NCBI GenBank assembly: GCA_001584585.1
Contig: LSYV01000008.1
Coordinates: 1,148,729-1,169,101 of the forward strand
Direction of reading: 5' to 3'
Source of the DNA: Gonium pectorale
Lineage: Eukaryota; Chlorophyta; Chlorophyceae; Chlamydomonadales; Volvocaceae
Length of the DNA: 20,373 nucleotides
How positions within the stretch are numbered: position 1 is the stretch's first letter; each line of letters starts with the position of its first letter. This document shows, piece by piece, positions 8,934 to 18,825 of the stretch. The notes under the pieces are model-generated. The model made no database searches. It was not told the DNA's origin and saw nothing but the letters and a program-made list of their open reading frames with translations. Position numbers and translations under genes: made by a program.

Positions 8934-11056
8934 ATGGCGCTGGACATTCGGATTGCTGGCCGGTAGGCTGCGAGGACACGTTGCCCTGGTCTGTGGAGGC
9001 TTTAGCAGCTCGTTGGGCACGGCCGCGGGGAGATGCTTCGGCCGAAAGCGCGTCAAAGCAGCGGCCTGGCCGGCCCCACACAGCGGTGCTGCTGTGCTAG
9101 TCACCTAGGGCTGTGGGACCTGCGCACTGCTTTCTGGGGCCGAGGAGCTTGGCGGACCAATGCTTCGCTCCTTTTTGGACCCCCCAACACAGCTACCGGC
9201 TTGGCCGCAAGATTGGCGGTGGCAGCTTCGGTGATATCTACCTAGGCACAAACATTCAAACGGGCGAGGAGGTCGCCATCAAGCTGGTGCGTTGGGCCTG
9301 GCAGGAGTGCGGCACTCCGCTTGAAGCGCGCTAAGCGGCCATGGCCTCTCGCAGGAGTCGGTCAAGACGCGGCACGCTCAGCTTCTCTACGAGTCTAAGC
9401 TCTACAAGATCCTCCAGGGCGGAGGTGGGTTGGCTGCTGTTTGGTGCTGCAGCGGCCGGCCTTGACCATGCCGCGCTCCTTCGCAGTCGGCATCCCCAAC
9501 GTGAGGTGGTATGGTGTCGAGGGCGACTACAACGTCATGGTGATCGATCTACTGGGCCCCAGCTTGGAGGACCTGTTCAATTTCTGCAATCGAAAGTTCA
9601 GCTTGAAGACGGTGCTGATGCTCGCGGACCAGCTGGTGAGCAGAGCTGAAACCCCCCGCCCCTACAAGCCCCCGATTGCTCACAAGACCTCCCCTTGTCG
9701 CAGTTATCACGAGTGGAGTTCGTCCACTCGCGCAGCTTCATCCACCGCGACATCAAGCCCGATAACTTCCTCATGGGCCTGGGCAAGAAGGCCAACCAGG
9801 TGCACATCATCGACTTCGGCCTCGCCAAGAAGTACCGGGATCCTAAAACGCACATCCACATCCCTTACCGGGAGAACAAGAACCTGACGGGCACGGCCCG
9901 CTACGCGAGCATCAACACGCACTTGGGCATAGAGCAGAGCCGCCGCGACGACATGGAGTCTCTGGGATACGTGATGATGTACTTCCTGCGCGGCTCGCTG
10001 CCGTGGCAGGGCCTCAAAGCCACCACCAAGCGGCAAAAGTATGAGAAGATCAGCGAGAAGAAGATGTCCACGCCCATTGAGGTGCGCTCACGCAAGCGCC
10101 TTTTTTAAGGGGACGGGGTAATCTTGACACGGATTGCTTACCGCGCAGGTGCTCTGCAAGGGGTACCCCATGGAGTTCGTGACGTACTTCCAGTACTGCC
10201 GCTCCTTGCGCTTCGACGACAAGCCCGACTACTCGTACCTGCGCAAGATGTTCCGCGACCTGTTCGCTCGCGAGGGTGGGTCATGGTCTGGGGGGGCGGG
10301 CTCTGAGACGGGGAGGGTCCTGGAGCGGGTGGCTGTACAGCGGATGGCTTGTTGCTGCAAGACAGGCCCCCAGTCACGGGGTGCGCATCCCCGCTGTGCT
10401 CCGCCAAAGCCGAAGCGCATTGAGCTGCGGGCGTCTGAAGGCGCGCTGTTGCTGCCAGGATACGAGTGCATCACGCGCCAACCTTCTGCTGCACACCCTA
10501 ATCGCAGGGTACCAGTGGGACTACGTGTTCGATTGGACCATCCTGAAGCACCAGCAAAGCGGGACCGTGCCGCGGCCGGCCGTGGCGCCGCGGCCGGAGG
10601 CCGGAGCAGGCGAGGAGGGCGAGCAGCAGGAGGCGAACTACAATGTCGCGAGGTAAGCGACAAACCAGCTGGCTGCGGGGATTCGAGGCCGCTTTTATGT
10701 GGCCTGAGCCGTGTTAGGGTGACTTCGTTCAAGTGGGTGCCCAAGTAGTCTGGCAACACGCTGAGGATCCGCGAACACTGCGCAGCCATTAATCATTTGG
10801 GCACATCATGCCGATCTGAGGAAGTAGGGGTTAAGTGTTACGGCATGACGGGCGGTCACTTGGTTTGATGGGAATCCTCATCGTCCGTCCTTCGCGGCAG
10901 CTGCGCGGCCTACAGGACCTGCTTGTGAACCGTAGAGACAAGTGCACGATGTGTAGCTAGTCTGCATTCCGTTGGTGTCATGCTCGCATTGCATGGTTCT
11001 GCTTCGCTGTTGCTCACGGGTTTCGTCTCTGTGGTTCTTGCAGGTTTGACTTTTAA
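8934..11056 (+). CDS. CK1: Casein kinase 1 (CK1 delta/epsilon/Hrr25-type Ser/Thr kinase)
   Basis: This is a Ser/Thr kinase of the CK1 family. Eight exons join in frame to 1005 nt (334 aa): 8934-8962, 9193-9286, 9355-9424, 9487-9635, 9704-10081, 10149-10275, 10508-10652 and 11044-11056. The Gly-rich loop is [11 protein letters not shown] (18-28), the catalytic Lys is K40 in VAIKL, and the alpha-C Glu is E54 in YESKLYK. The catalytic loop is HRDIKPDNF with D130 and the metal-binding DFG has D151. The CK1 hallmark SIN replaces APE in [14 protein letters not shown], and [19 protein letters not shown] matches the family. The kinase domain runs to about residue 295. A short acidic/Pro tail follows and ends NVARFDF. 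The ATG at 8934 (context GGAGA-ATGG) gives [10 protein letters not shown], joining to YRLGRKIG through a CG|C codon. All key catalytic residues are present, so the kinase should be active. The tail is much shorter than in animal CK1 delta/epsilon. Confidence 0.97.
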
Positions 11057-11910
11057 GGGTGCGCTGCTCGGGTCTGCGCTCGTCCTGGACTTGCTGTGGG
11101 TCGGTTTCGGATGGTCGCCTGAAGGATGATCGCCTGGAGCCGGAGCGCAGCGTACTTGGGCTGACACGGAGCGGCGGGAGCGGCGAGTGTTCGCAACGCA
11201 GCTACAGCTGCAGCGGCGGCCGATGGACATGTAGCATTGCGGTTTCGTGGTGACAGCGGCGGCCGTCGGACGTGACGGATTGCAGCAGGCGGCCTTGACT
11301 AGAATTGAAGGGCTTTCACTACAGTGCATCCTCCCGGGATGCCGACGTGTACCGCCCGTGCGATTCACAGGCTGACCTAAATGAGTCGCGGTGCGAACAG
11401 CTGCCGCCAAGATGGGCGAATGATATGGGATGGACGGCGGAGAGGAAATGCGCTAGGTTTCGCTGTCAGCAGGTGCATTCTAGGTAGGACTTCCGACAGC
11501 TTGGGGTTCTGGATACCGGGTTGTTGTCGTAGCGCAAGGCGGAGTCGCTGCGTGGTCAGTAGGACACTGTCAACCCGCTGCAGCGGAACCCCATAACGAC
11601 TTGACAGCAAGGTATCCTTGCTTCGCGCATGTACGTGCAGACATTGGACAAGGCAGTGTCCTTGGGTTTCCTCATTCCGCGAGGTCGCCGGGTATGGCAG
11701 CTTGGCAGGGGCCGGGGCTTGTGGTACCGGTCATCCCTCAGGAGAGAGCATCATGTCTCGGTTCCTATGTAGGAGTTTCGCAGCGAAGGCACTTGCCCTC
11801 CGCGCATTACAAGCTCGACGTAGGCCATGACGAGTGAGGACTGATGTGAGTTGTCGATTACTGACCGCTGATGTCAACAATGTCCGTCTTCTCGTGTAAG
11901 CTGACTTCGG
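11057..11910 (+). other. Probable CK1 3' UTR with TGTAA poly(A) signal
   Basis: This region has lower GC than the coding exons and no supported open frame. The first plus-strand TGTAA after the CK1 stop is at 11895-11899. TGTAA is the usual polyadenylation signal in Chlamydomonas-type algae, so the mRNA probably ends around 11.91 kb, giving an 850-nt 3' UTR. The cleavage site itself cannot be read from sequence. Confidence 0.55.
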
Positions 11911-12590
11911 CAACGTGAGGTGGTTTCCAGTTCTGGTTGGGTGCATGGCGGTTTGCCGTAACTGTCCCGTCATCTTACAGGATGTCTCAGGGTTATGGGA
12001 CGGGAAGTAATACGGCGGATGCCGTCCAAAAGTGACCTCACATACGTGAGATCAGAGCCGGAATTTGCCAGCGTGAAGTCGACGGATGTTGTCCGGGGGA
12101 CCTAAGGAGCGCCAGTGGCCGAAGAAAGACGCGCCTGTGGTGGTATCATCTCCGGTCCCAACCAGAACCGACACGTACCCAACCCCGACACAGGCCCGTA
12201 CGGCTGTCGTATGGCTCATGTGACCATGGGGCTGCCAGCTTTCAATCTTAAGCACATGAGCCGGCATGATGTGCGTACCTCATCAGCAATAACGCGCTTC
12301 TAACAAGCAACAACGCGCACGACGCGCCCGAGCTACGCCTCACCCAGCTGCCCTGTTAGCAGTCACTTGACAATTATGCAGTCTCAGGTGCCTCGGCGTC
12401 GTGCTTAGGTAATGGAGTTAGGCTAGGGTTAAGCAGTTAAACAGCTGCCGAAGACAGCTGCTCCAGCCTTTAAGCGAGCATGTCGACGTGCATTTTGATC
12501 GAAATGGCGGATAATTCTACATGTCGGAGGAACTGGGGCTTTTTTCTTGTTTGATTGACATATGCATCCCGACTCATAACTTGGACAACG
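11911..12590. promoter_or_regulatory. Intergenic region and 5' flank of the 577-aa gene
   Basis: No coding sequence is supported here. It should hold the promoter and 5' UTR of the gene starting at 12591. Two short upstream ATG frames are visible: 12480-12554 (24 codons plus stop) and 12562-12579 (ATG CAT CCC GAC TCA TAA), the second ending 11 bases before the main ATG. If transcribed, they could lower translation of the main frame. No convincing TATA box was identified. Confidence 0.4.
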
Positions 12591-15500
12591 ATGGACAGTC
12601 CTCCGCAACCACAGCCGCCGCCCGTTAAAGCTCTCACAGGCAGGACGCTCCTCTTGATCCTGCTGAAGGAGGGGCTGCATGGTGTCTGGAGAGTGTGCGT
12701 CGTCGCAGCGGACGCCTCCCTACGCCTCGTTGCGCGGGCAGCGCGGGTGTGCGCACTGCAAGCATTGCGCGTGCCGGGGGCGGTCGCCGCGACGGTGCGC
12801 TTCGCCCTGTCCACCAGGCTGGGCCGTGCTGTCCTAGCCGCGGTAACCTCCCTGGTGTGCATCTCGCTGCACATCAAGCGCCACGGGGGAGCGGACCTGC
12901 AGATGTCGTCATCGCTCAGCCTCCTGTTCGGGCTTATAAGGTTGGTGCTCGAGCTTCACCGGTGCTGATGTGACACGCCTTGCATAGTCCCAGTGCAGCT
13001 CCAGCCGCGAACTGTCCCTGGCTACCTGCCCGTCGCCGCCGGCGAGCGCCTTGTCGCGTGCACGCGGTCGAGGCCTATGTGGCAGGCCCGCCACCCCCGC
13101 CCCGACCCCGCATCGCTCCTTTGTTTGGCAACCCCAGCTGACTAGGGACACGCGAGCGGCCATCGACTCCTTAGGCGACTCTCGCCGCCTGAGGAGTCGA
13201 CGGCCGCTCGGGTGGCACTACAATCCTGCCGTTGCATTGCTTTTGTGTCTTTGCATCTGTGTCCTCGTAATCTAGAAGGATGTTCACGGCGGCTTCACCT
13301 AGGAACGCCACAACTTGCAAGTCCACCAGGCCCTGCTTCGCAAGGCGCCAACGCGCCCCCGCCGACCAACCTTTGCCGCCGCCTCCACCGACCCTGCAGG
13401 CTGCAAGGCTCTGCCTCCCTGAAGCTGGGATGCGGCGACAAGGCGGACGCCGCCGCGGCCTCCGGGCCCCAAAACGAGGAGTTCCGCATCAACTGCCCCC
13501 AGGTGCGCAGCCGCTGATGCCGCTCGCCCATCAGCCATGACCGGATGCGCCAAGCAGTGGCAGGCAGCGTCTCACCATCCTTTCCGGCGTGACGGCCGCC
13601 ACAAGCCCACCGTATGATTGCCATGTACAACGTATCCCGTTGTGCACCCCCTACAGACCGCCACGTCGATACGTTCCGTTACTATACGTTACGGCCAAAC
13701 ATATGCTCCACACGACTTGCTGCTTGATCATCCCACCACATCCCACCACAACCCTGTTTGATCCCCCCTGGCAGGGCCTGAAGGAACATATCGTGCGGTT
13801 CCTGGAGGCCCAGGCCCGACGCGACCCCGCAGCGCTGCCCCCCTGGCAGCTGAGCCCCCAGAAGCAGCCCACCCCAGGGTCCTGCCAGGCCGCCGCAGCC
13901 TCGCCGCCGCCGTTCCCCGCTGCCGCCGCCGCGTCGCCGCTGCTACCCGTGAAGACGGTTGCCATCGCTGGCGCCCCCGACGGCGTCGATGCCACGAGCG
14001 CCGGTTCTGACGGCAGCTGCGGTAGCGCTGCCGCCATTGCCACCGCCAGCGGCAGCAGCGGTATCGCACGGCTGGTGGAGATGCTCCTGCCGCCGCCGCC
14101 GCTGGTGTGCTACCCTCACCGCATGTCGGGCCCAGCCGGCGCAGGGTCGCAGGGCGCGGCAGAGGTCAGCGATGGCGCAGGTGAGAGGCCGGGGGCAAAA
14201 TAGGCGCAGGAATACCCGTCCGACCGGTATGTTGGATACCGTACCACGGTTAATAGTACGAGTGCGCCACGCTGCGGGGCTGAACTGCCTGCTGCGCTGC
14301 GCATAGCGCTGAGCGGGCGTGGCTGCGAGTGGGCAGCGCGCGCCCAACTGCTCACCAGCCTCGAACCCTTACCCAGTCCCGCACACACACCATCAGGGGG
14401 CTACGGTGGTGGTCGCCGCCCAACTAACATGCAGGGACATTACCCCTTCTACTACCTCGGGAGCTGGGTCCTACAACGACATCATCACTTTCGCGCTTAC
14501 GCTCGTCGTATGCGTTGTTCCTTTCCAACACACCATCAGCGCCGGGATCTGTCAGCGGGCGGTGCGGGCGTGGTAGCCCTGTAGGCGGGTAGCCGTGAAA
14601 GGGCTTGCGAGGAATGAGCTTTCCCTCTGCCTCGCCATGTGCGCCCTGCGGTGCCCCGCGTCCCCTCAGGCGACACGCCACGGGCCCAGCTGCCGGCCGC
14701 CGCCGGCGGTCGCTGGTGCCCGGAGAAGGGCGGTGCCATGGAGGCCGAGGCGTTCGGCTCGCAGTTCTCAACGCCGGTAGGGCTGGGGTGCACGCGCGGA
14801 GGGGTGACGCCGCGGCTGGGTAACAATGGGAGCAGCTGGGAAGCCGGCGACAGGGCTGTGTCAGGGACGGCGTTTAATGCGCTGCCAGCGTTGGCAGCGT
14901 GGCACCGAAGCATGACGTGAATGGCTGAGCTCATCCGCGGACCTCTAGTCGCAGGTATGACGATGGGCCCGGCATGCCGCGATGAAGCACTCGCTGTACA
15001 GCAATCGCCGCGCATTTGAGCTGCTGCTGATGCCGGAGCCTGTGTGGTGGCGTGGGGCCAAGTCCCAGCACTGAAGGCGTTGCAGCGAGGGTGACCTCTC
15101 TCCGAGAAGCCCCAACTTGTCCCGCTTGACGAGGGCTGGACACCCAGCCCTGAGTCCCAACCTGCTGTCCCGCTGCGCCCGTCGCGTGGGGTCATTCTGG
15201 CATGCGCAAGGGCTCGCCAGGCCGCACACACGCTTGTTAACGATCGTTTTCCCTGCGACCCTGCGCCCCCCGCGCCACGAACAGGACGCGACCCCGGACT
15301 ACAACTCCAGTAGCGGCAGCGCCACCACCGCCACACCCTCCCTCTCCCGCACCAGCATCGCCTCCGCATCGCCCGGCGCAACGCAGCACGGCTCCAAGAC
15401 CCAGACCGCTGCGGCCGCCCTCGCCGCCGCCGCCGCCGCTACGACCAGTCACCCGCGCCCGCAGCCGGCTGCGACGGCATCCGCGGCGCCCGCGACGGCG

Positions 15501-16052
15501 GCGTGCAGCCGCCAGCGGCGGTCTACGGACTCGGAGCCGTGGTGCAGCCCCGCGCTGTTGGCTTCCCTGGGCCCGTCGGTTGAAGACCAGCCGACAACGC
15601 TCGACCACACAGCGCTATCCGCCCTCATGACTGCGGCCGCCACGTACCGCCCGTCGCTCCCGCCCGGCCACGGTCCCGGCCGCACCAATTCACCGGCTCC
15701 GCCGCCGCCGGCTGCGCCGGCGGCGCCGCTAGCCATTGGCGTGAGCTGCGCCTCGCACGCGGCCGACGCCGCTGCCGACGCCAGGTACGGCAGTGACGCC
15801 GAGCTGCCGTACTCCTCAGCCGCGTCGCGGTACGGCTCTGCCGCCTCCTCCTGCTACGGCTCTGCTGCTTCCTCGGTAGCCTCGGCGGCGTCGGCCGCCG
15901 CCCGCGGTTCTGCTGCCGGCACTGCGCTGCCGCTGCGCAAGAGCCCGGACAGCATCCTGGGACTGCGGGGCCTGGGCCTGGAGGGCTGGAACCGCAACGC
16001 CCGCGAGTGGGAGCGGGTGCACGGGGAGGAGCCGGCCAGCGACGATGAATAG
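12591..16052 (+). CDS. Unrecognised 577-aa protein with hydrophobic/basic N-terminal region and Ala/Ser-rich body
   Basis: I do not recognise this protein. Five exons join with matching phases at all four junctions: 12591-12940, 13400-13502, 13775-14180, 14670-14776 and 15285-16052 (TAG). The N-terminal 116 residues are Leu/Val/Ala/Arg-rich, with amphipathic stretches and a possible membrane segment around LAAVTSLVCISLHI, then SSSLSLLFGLIR. This could be a membrane or organelle-associated region. Residues 152-169 (GLKEHIVRFLEAQARRDP) look helical. The middle is low-complexity Ala/Pro/Ser. Around 488-535 the motif YGSAAS recurs. The last 36 residues are more ordered (DSILGLRGLGLEGWNRNARE) and end in an acidic EEPASDDE. 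The ATG at 12591 is the only in-frame Met ahead of the hydrophobic region and has a good context (ACG-ATGG). If the donor at 14776 is skipped, translation would stop at 14920 instead. The intron 1 donor GTTGGT is weak, so exon 1-2 joining is the least certain step. Confidence 0.72.
13153..13210. repeat. Near-perfect 25-bp inverted repeat (hairpin) in intron 1
   Basis: Left arm 13153-13177 starts CGAGCGGCC. Right arm 13186-13210 ends GGCCGCTCG. The arms pair over 25 positions with one A-C mismatch and one G-U wobble, around an 8-nt loop (13178-13185). The structure would form in the intron 1 RNA of the 577-aa gene. It could be a small-RNA hairpin, a foldback element remnant or a splicing structure. 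Pairing is read directly; function is unknown. Confidence 0.9.
14385..14539 (+). mobile_element. Dispersed short repeat, copy B (SINE-like), with 12-bp flanking direct repeats
   Basis: The body at 14397-14527 matches copy A at 6692-6820 with roughly eleven differences, mostly transitions. It is flanked by ACACACCATCAG at 14385-14396 and 14528-14539, a target-site-duplication-like direct repeat different from that of copy A. It lies in intron 3 of the 577-aa gene, in the same orientation as that gene. Two copies with different flanking duplications show that the body, not its flanks, was mobile. Confidence 0.78.
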
Positions 16053-17160
16053 GCGGCAAGCGGCCGGCTGCGGCCCGCGGGTCACAGTCCGTGGGCCAGC
16101 CGACCCATCTCAAGGTTGTGGTTTTGCCCCCAGTAGCAAGGGCTGAGGGCTGGGGGGTGCAGGGACTGCATTTCCGAAGGTGAAGGGCGATGTGACCACC
16201 GCGCCGCAGGTGGCTGGGTGTGCCGGCAGCTGCCGGCCGAGCCCCGGGCGGATAAAGCGGGTGCGACGGGAGACAAGGAGCGCTTAAAGCTGTGAGTCGC
16301 ACGGCTGGAGGACGCGGATGCAGGCTCCCGGCGTTTCCTCCGCCACAGTGATTATTCTGAGGACCACTTCCGCCACTGCGTCGCTTTGGCGGAAGTGGAT
16401 TGTACCAGGATCCACGAACTGCTTTTGTGTGCTGTCGTGCTGCGGATGATGGGTCGTCTGGCAATGCATCGCCGGTGTCGATCGTGCACTATACGGCCGA
16501 TACGTTGCCCATTGTGGGCTTAGACAGGATCCCGGAGCTGGTGCTGTGTTGCTTGCATTTGGGCCTTTGATTGTGTTCCGGAGTCACCGGCCGGCTAGTG
16601 CCTTGTTGTATGCCCGTCCTGCTGCTCCTTGATGCGTGCTTGTTGTCGGTTGGCGCATCCCGACCGCCGTACTAGCGTATTCGTGTGGCCATGAATGCTC
16701 CTCGCCGGCCGTCGGTTTCTGTGTGTGCATTCGACACCGTGCGGCCGGTGGTCCCTAAACGAGCGAGTGTTATGCGGAGGACCCGCTGTTGGGTCCGCAG
16801 GGAGTCCATACGTTGGATAAGGATCCATTCGTCCGCGTACGGACCTCTGCGCCTTGTAGGAATAACCGTAGCCCGAGCTCTCTTGGCCCTACGCTGTCGG
16901 CGTAACGCCATGTGGGTAGACGCTGCGTCGCACATGGTCACGTCTCTGCCGAGGGGCAGTCCCGCCACATTCGGCAGGTGCCTACACACCAAGCCAGAGA
17001 CGGAAGCTGTACTATGGGCGCGTTTGGGTGTTTGGGCGTACCGTGCCGTACGCATGGGTGCTGTTGATGCGCTTACCCTGCACATTGCGGGTATCGTGCC
17101 TTGGCAGTGCCGTACTGGCAGATGGCGCAACCTTCCCTTTGATGTAAGTTGAGATCCAAC
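16053..17160 (+). other. Probable 3' UTR of the 577-aa gene, TGTAA at 17143-17147
   Basis: The first plus-strand TGTAA after the stop codon is at 17143-17147, which would give a 3' UTR of about 1.1 kb. The open frames inside (155 codons plus strand, 204 codons minus strand) have Arg-rich, motif-free products and look like chance. The motif also resembles a splice donor (TGTAAGTT), so the end-point is tentative. Confidence 0.45.
16364..16398. repeat. Perfect 12-bp inverted repeat (hairpin) in the 3' UTR
   Basis: CCACTTCCGCCA at 16364-16375 is exactly complementary in reverse to TGGCGGAAGTGG at 16387-16398, with an 11-nt loop. In the transcript of the 577-aa gene this would be a stable stem about 310 nt after the stop codon. 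Its role is unknown. Confidence 0.9.
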
Positions 17161-17680
17161 GCACCCTCTTCGTACTATGAAGGGGACAGTAAGCCCAATG
17201 CGGAGGGGGGAATGTGGTATGCCCATGGCCGTTGCAAAGTACGGTAGCCCTGGGCCCATTCTCAAGACACGGCCAAGCCCGCACAAAGCTCAAAACTCAC
17301 CACGTGATTCCTGGTAGTAAGCTGGTCCCTCCGGGGTGGGTGGTACGACGCGTGAACTGCCTTGTATTCCTTGTTCGCACCAGCCCGCCCTACTGGAAAC
17401 GTCGCACCTCGAGCGGTATTGGGACTCCCTCTTCCTGCCATTTTTCACTAAGCAGCTGTACAGCAATGACCACGTCTTGGGACGACTTACGGCCTGTACT
17501 GACACGCATATCCCTTCCGTTGTATCCACGCCGCTCATACCTGGGCACAGGCCCTGCTGCATCATCGACCTGGCAAGGTTTCAAGTGCGGTGGAGAGGCT
17601 GCCGCGTGCCGCCGGGCTGCGAGCAACCGACCGTGCACCGAGGCTGACGACGGAGGCGCGGGGTGTGCAGCCGCATGACA

Positions 17681-17774
17681 CATCCACACATACAGCCACA
17701 TGGAGGGGCCTCCCTCGTAGGGGCGCACCGCCTCGCTGGGCAGCGCGTCGAGCGACGCCAGGCGGCTACTCGCC
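17681..17774 (-). other. Weak coding-like island (possible exon or pseudogene fragment)
   Basis: After a GTGGCCAG acceptor the minus strand reads ASSRLASLDALPSEAVRPY and then EGGPSMWLYVWM. This composition is more protein-like than surrounding frames. No clear partner exon or donor was found, and the peptide is not recognised. Confidence 0.2.
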
Positions 17775-18333
17775 CTGGCCACGGAGGGCGTAAGGGTTAG
17801 TTCGTCCGCCGTCCCAGCGTGGACATGCCTGAGCAGATGACGAGCTGGGCGGCTGTGGCCTACGCAGGATGGTCGCGTGCGTGTGCCTTGTCGGATGCCG
17901 GGGAGGACGGCGCGCGTCTTTCGGGGCTCGTGTGCCGTACACGCTCGTGTGCCGTCATGATGTGCCGTACACAAGTCCCGCCTTTTGCACACGTACGAAC
18001 GCCGGGTCCCATGGCCTGTTTGGGCCGCCGCCCGTGCACCTAGCTAGAACCCATCTGCGCACCTGATGCAGCCTGCTGGCGGGCTGATATATTTCTGGTT
18101 GCAACCGGGGGGGATGGGGAGCCAGTCTTGGGACACGCGGGTGTTCTTGGAGCTCGTCGACACACGTGCTGCCGGCGGCCTACTCACAATTACGGTATTC
18201 GTTTCTGTGTGGGAAAGGTCACAGGGAGGCGATACGGGGAGGAGAGGCGAGGAACCACCGAAACCCCAGCGCCCCAGCCACGGCAGTCAATACCACACCG
18301 GCGGCACGCACACGAGGTAACGGTACCCGCCCG

Positions 18334-18483
18334 CTAGCAGCGCATCCTGTTGGCCATGTACCGAGCAACCTTGCTCGCCAGTTGCAGCAGCAAACAACGC
18401 GCTCCAAGACGCGCAGGCGGTGTTGCTGCATTGCCCAGCTGTTGGCACAGCATAGTCCCGAGTGCCGAGAGCGCCGAGGCCGT
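18334..18483 (-). CDS. Candidate terminal exon of an unrecognised minus-strand gene
   Basis: A CATACCGCAG acceptor is followed by 50 codons ending in TAG. The product is helix-prone: TASALSALGTMLCQQLGN... then LLLQLASKVARYMANRMRC. Upstream, around 18540-18640, another frame gives a protein-like AQSIDAAADQQGMAGMAAEG, but its phase does not fit this acceptor. The full gene model therefore does not close, and it could be a decayed gene. No family is recognised. Confidence 0.25.
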   Translation of the reverse strand, partial: TASALSALGTMLCQQLGNAATPPARLGARCLLLQLASKVARYMANRMRC

Positions 18484-18765
18484 CTGCGGTATGTGGTTTG
18501 CAGCTTGAGGGGGGTCGGAGCTGCGCGTGGCTCGCACCCAGGTGGCATTCCCTCGGCCGCCATGCCAGCCATGCCCTGCTGGTCGGCGGCTGCGTCGATG
18601 GATTGTGCCCGCTGGCTTGCGAGCGAGCCGCCTCGCAAGTGCGCGGCTGTGCGCATGTGCTTGCTGCAGTCCTTTGCACCACGGGGCATGCCCACCGTAT
18701 GTGGAACTGGACACCAATTGCCGCCGGCGGGTGCGTGGCGCTCAGCTGCCACTCAGCTGCCTCAA

Positions 18766-18825
18766 CACACGCTGCTGGGGGCTGTGTGCAGACCCCACAC
18801 GCTGCCGGGGGCTGTGTGCTGACCC
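18766..18825. repeat. 30-bp tandem duplication
   Basis: Two adjacent 30-bp units begin CACACGCTGC and end GACCC, at 18766-18795 and 18796-18825, and differ at two positions. They are read directly from sequence. No function is inferred. Confidence 0.85.

Noticed and set aside
16672..17286. 204-codon minus and 155-codon plus frames in the 3' UTR region
   Set aside because: Both are Arg-rich and motif-free, opposite each other, and in a region best explained as 3' UTR.
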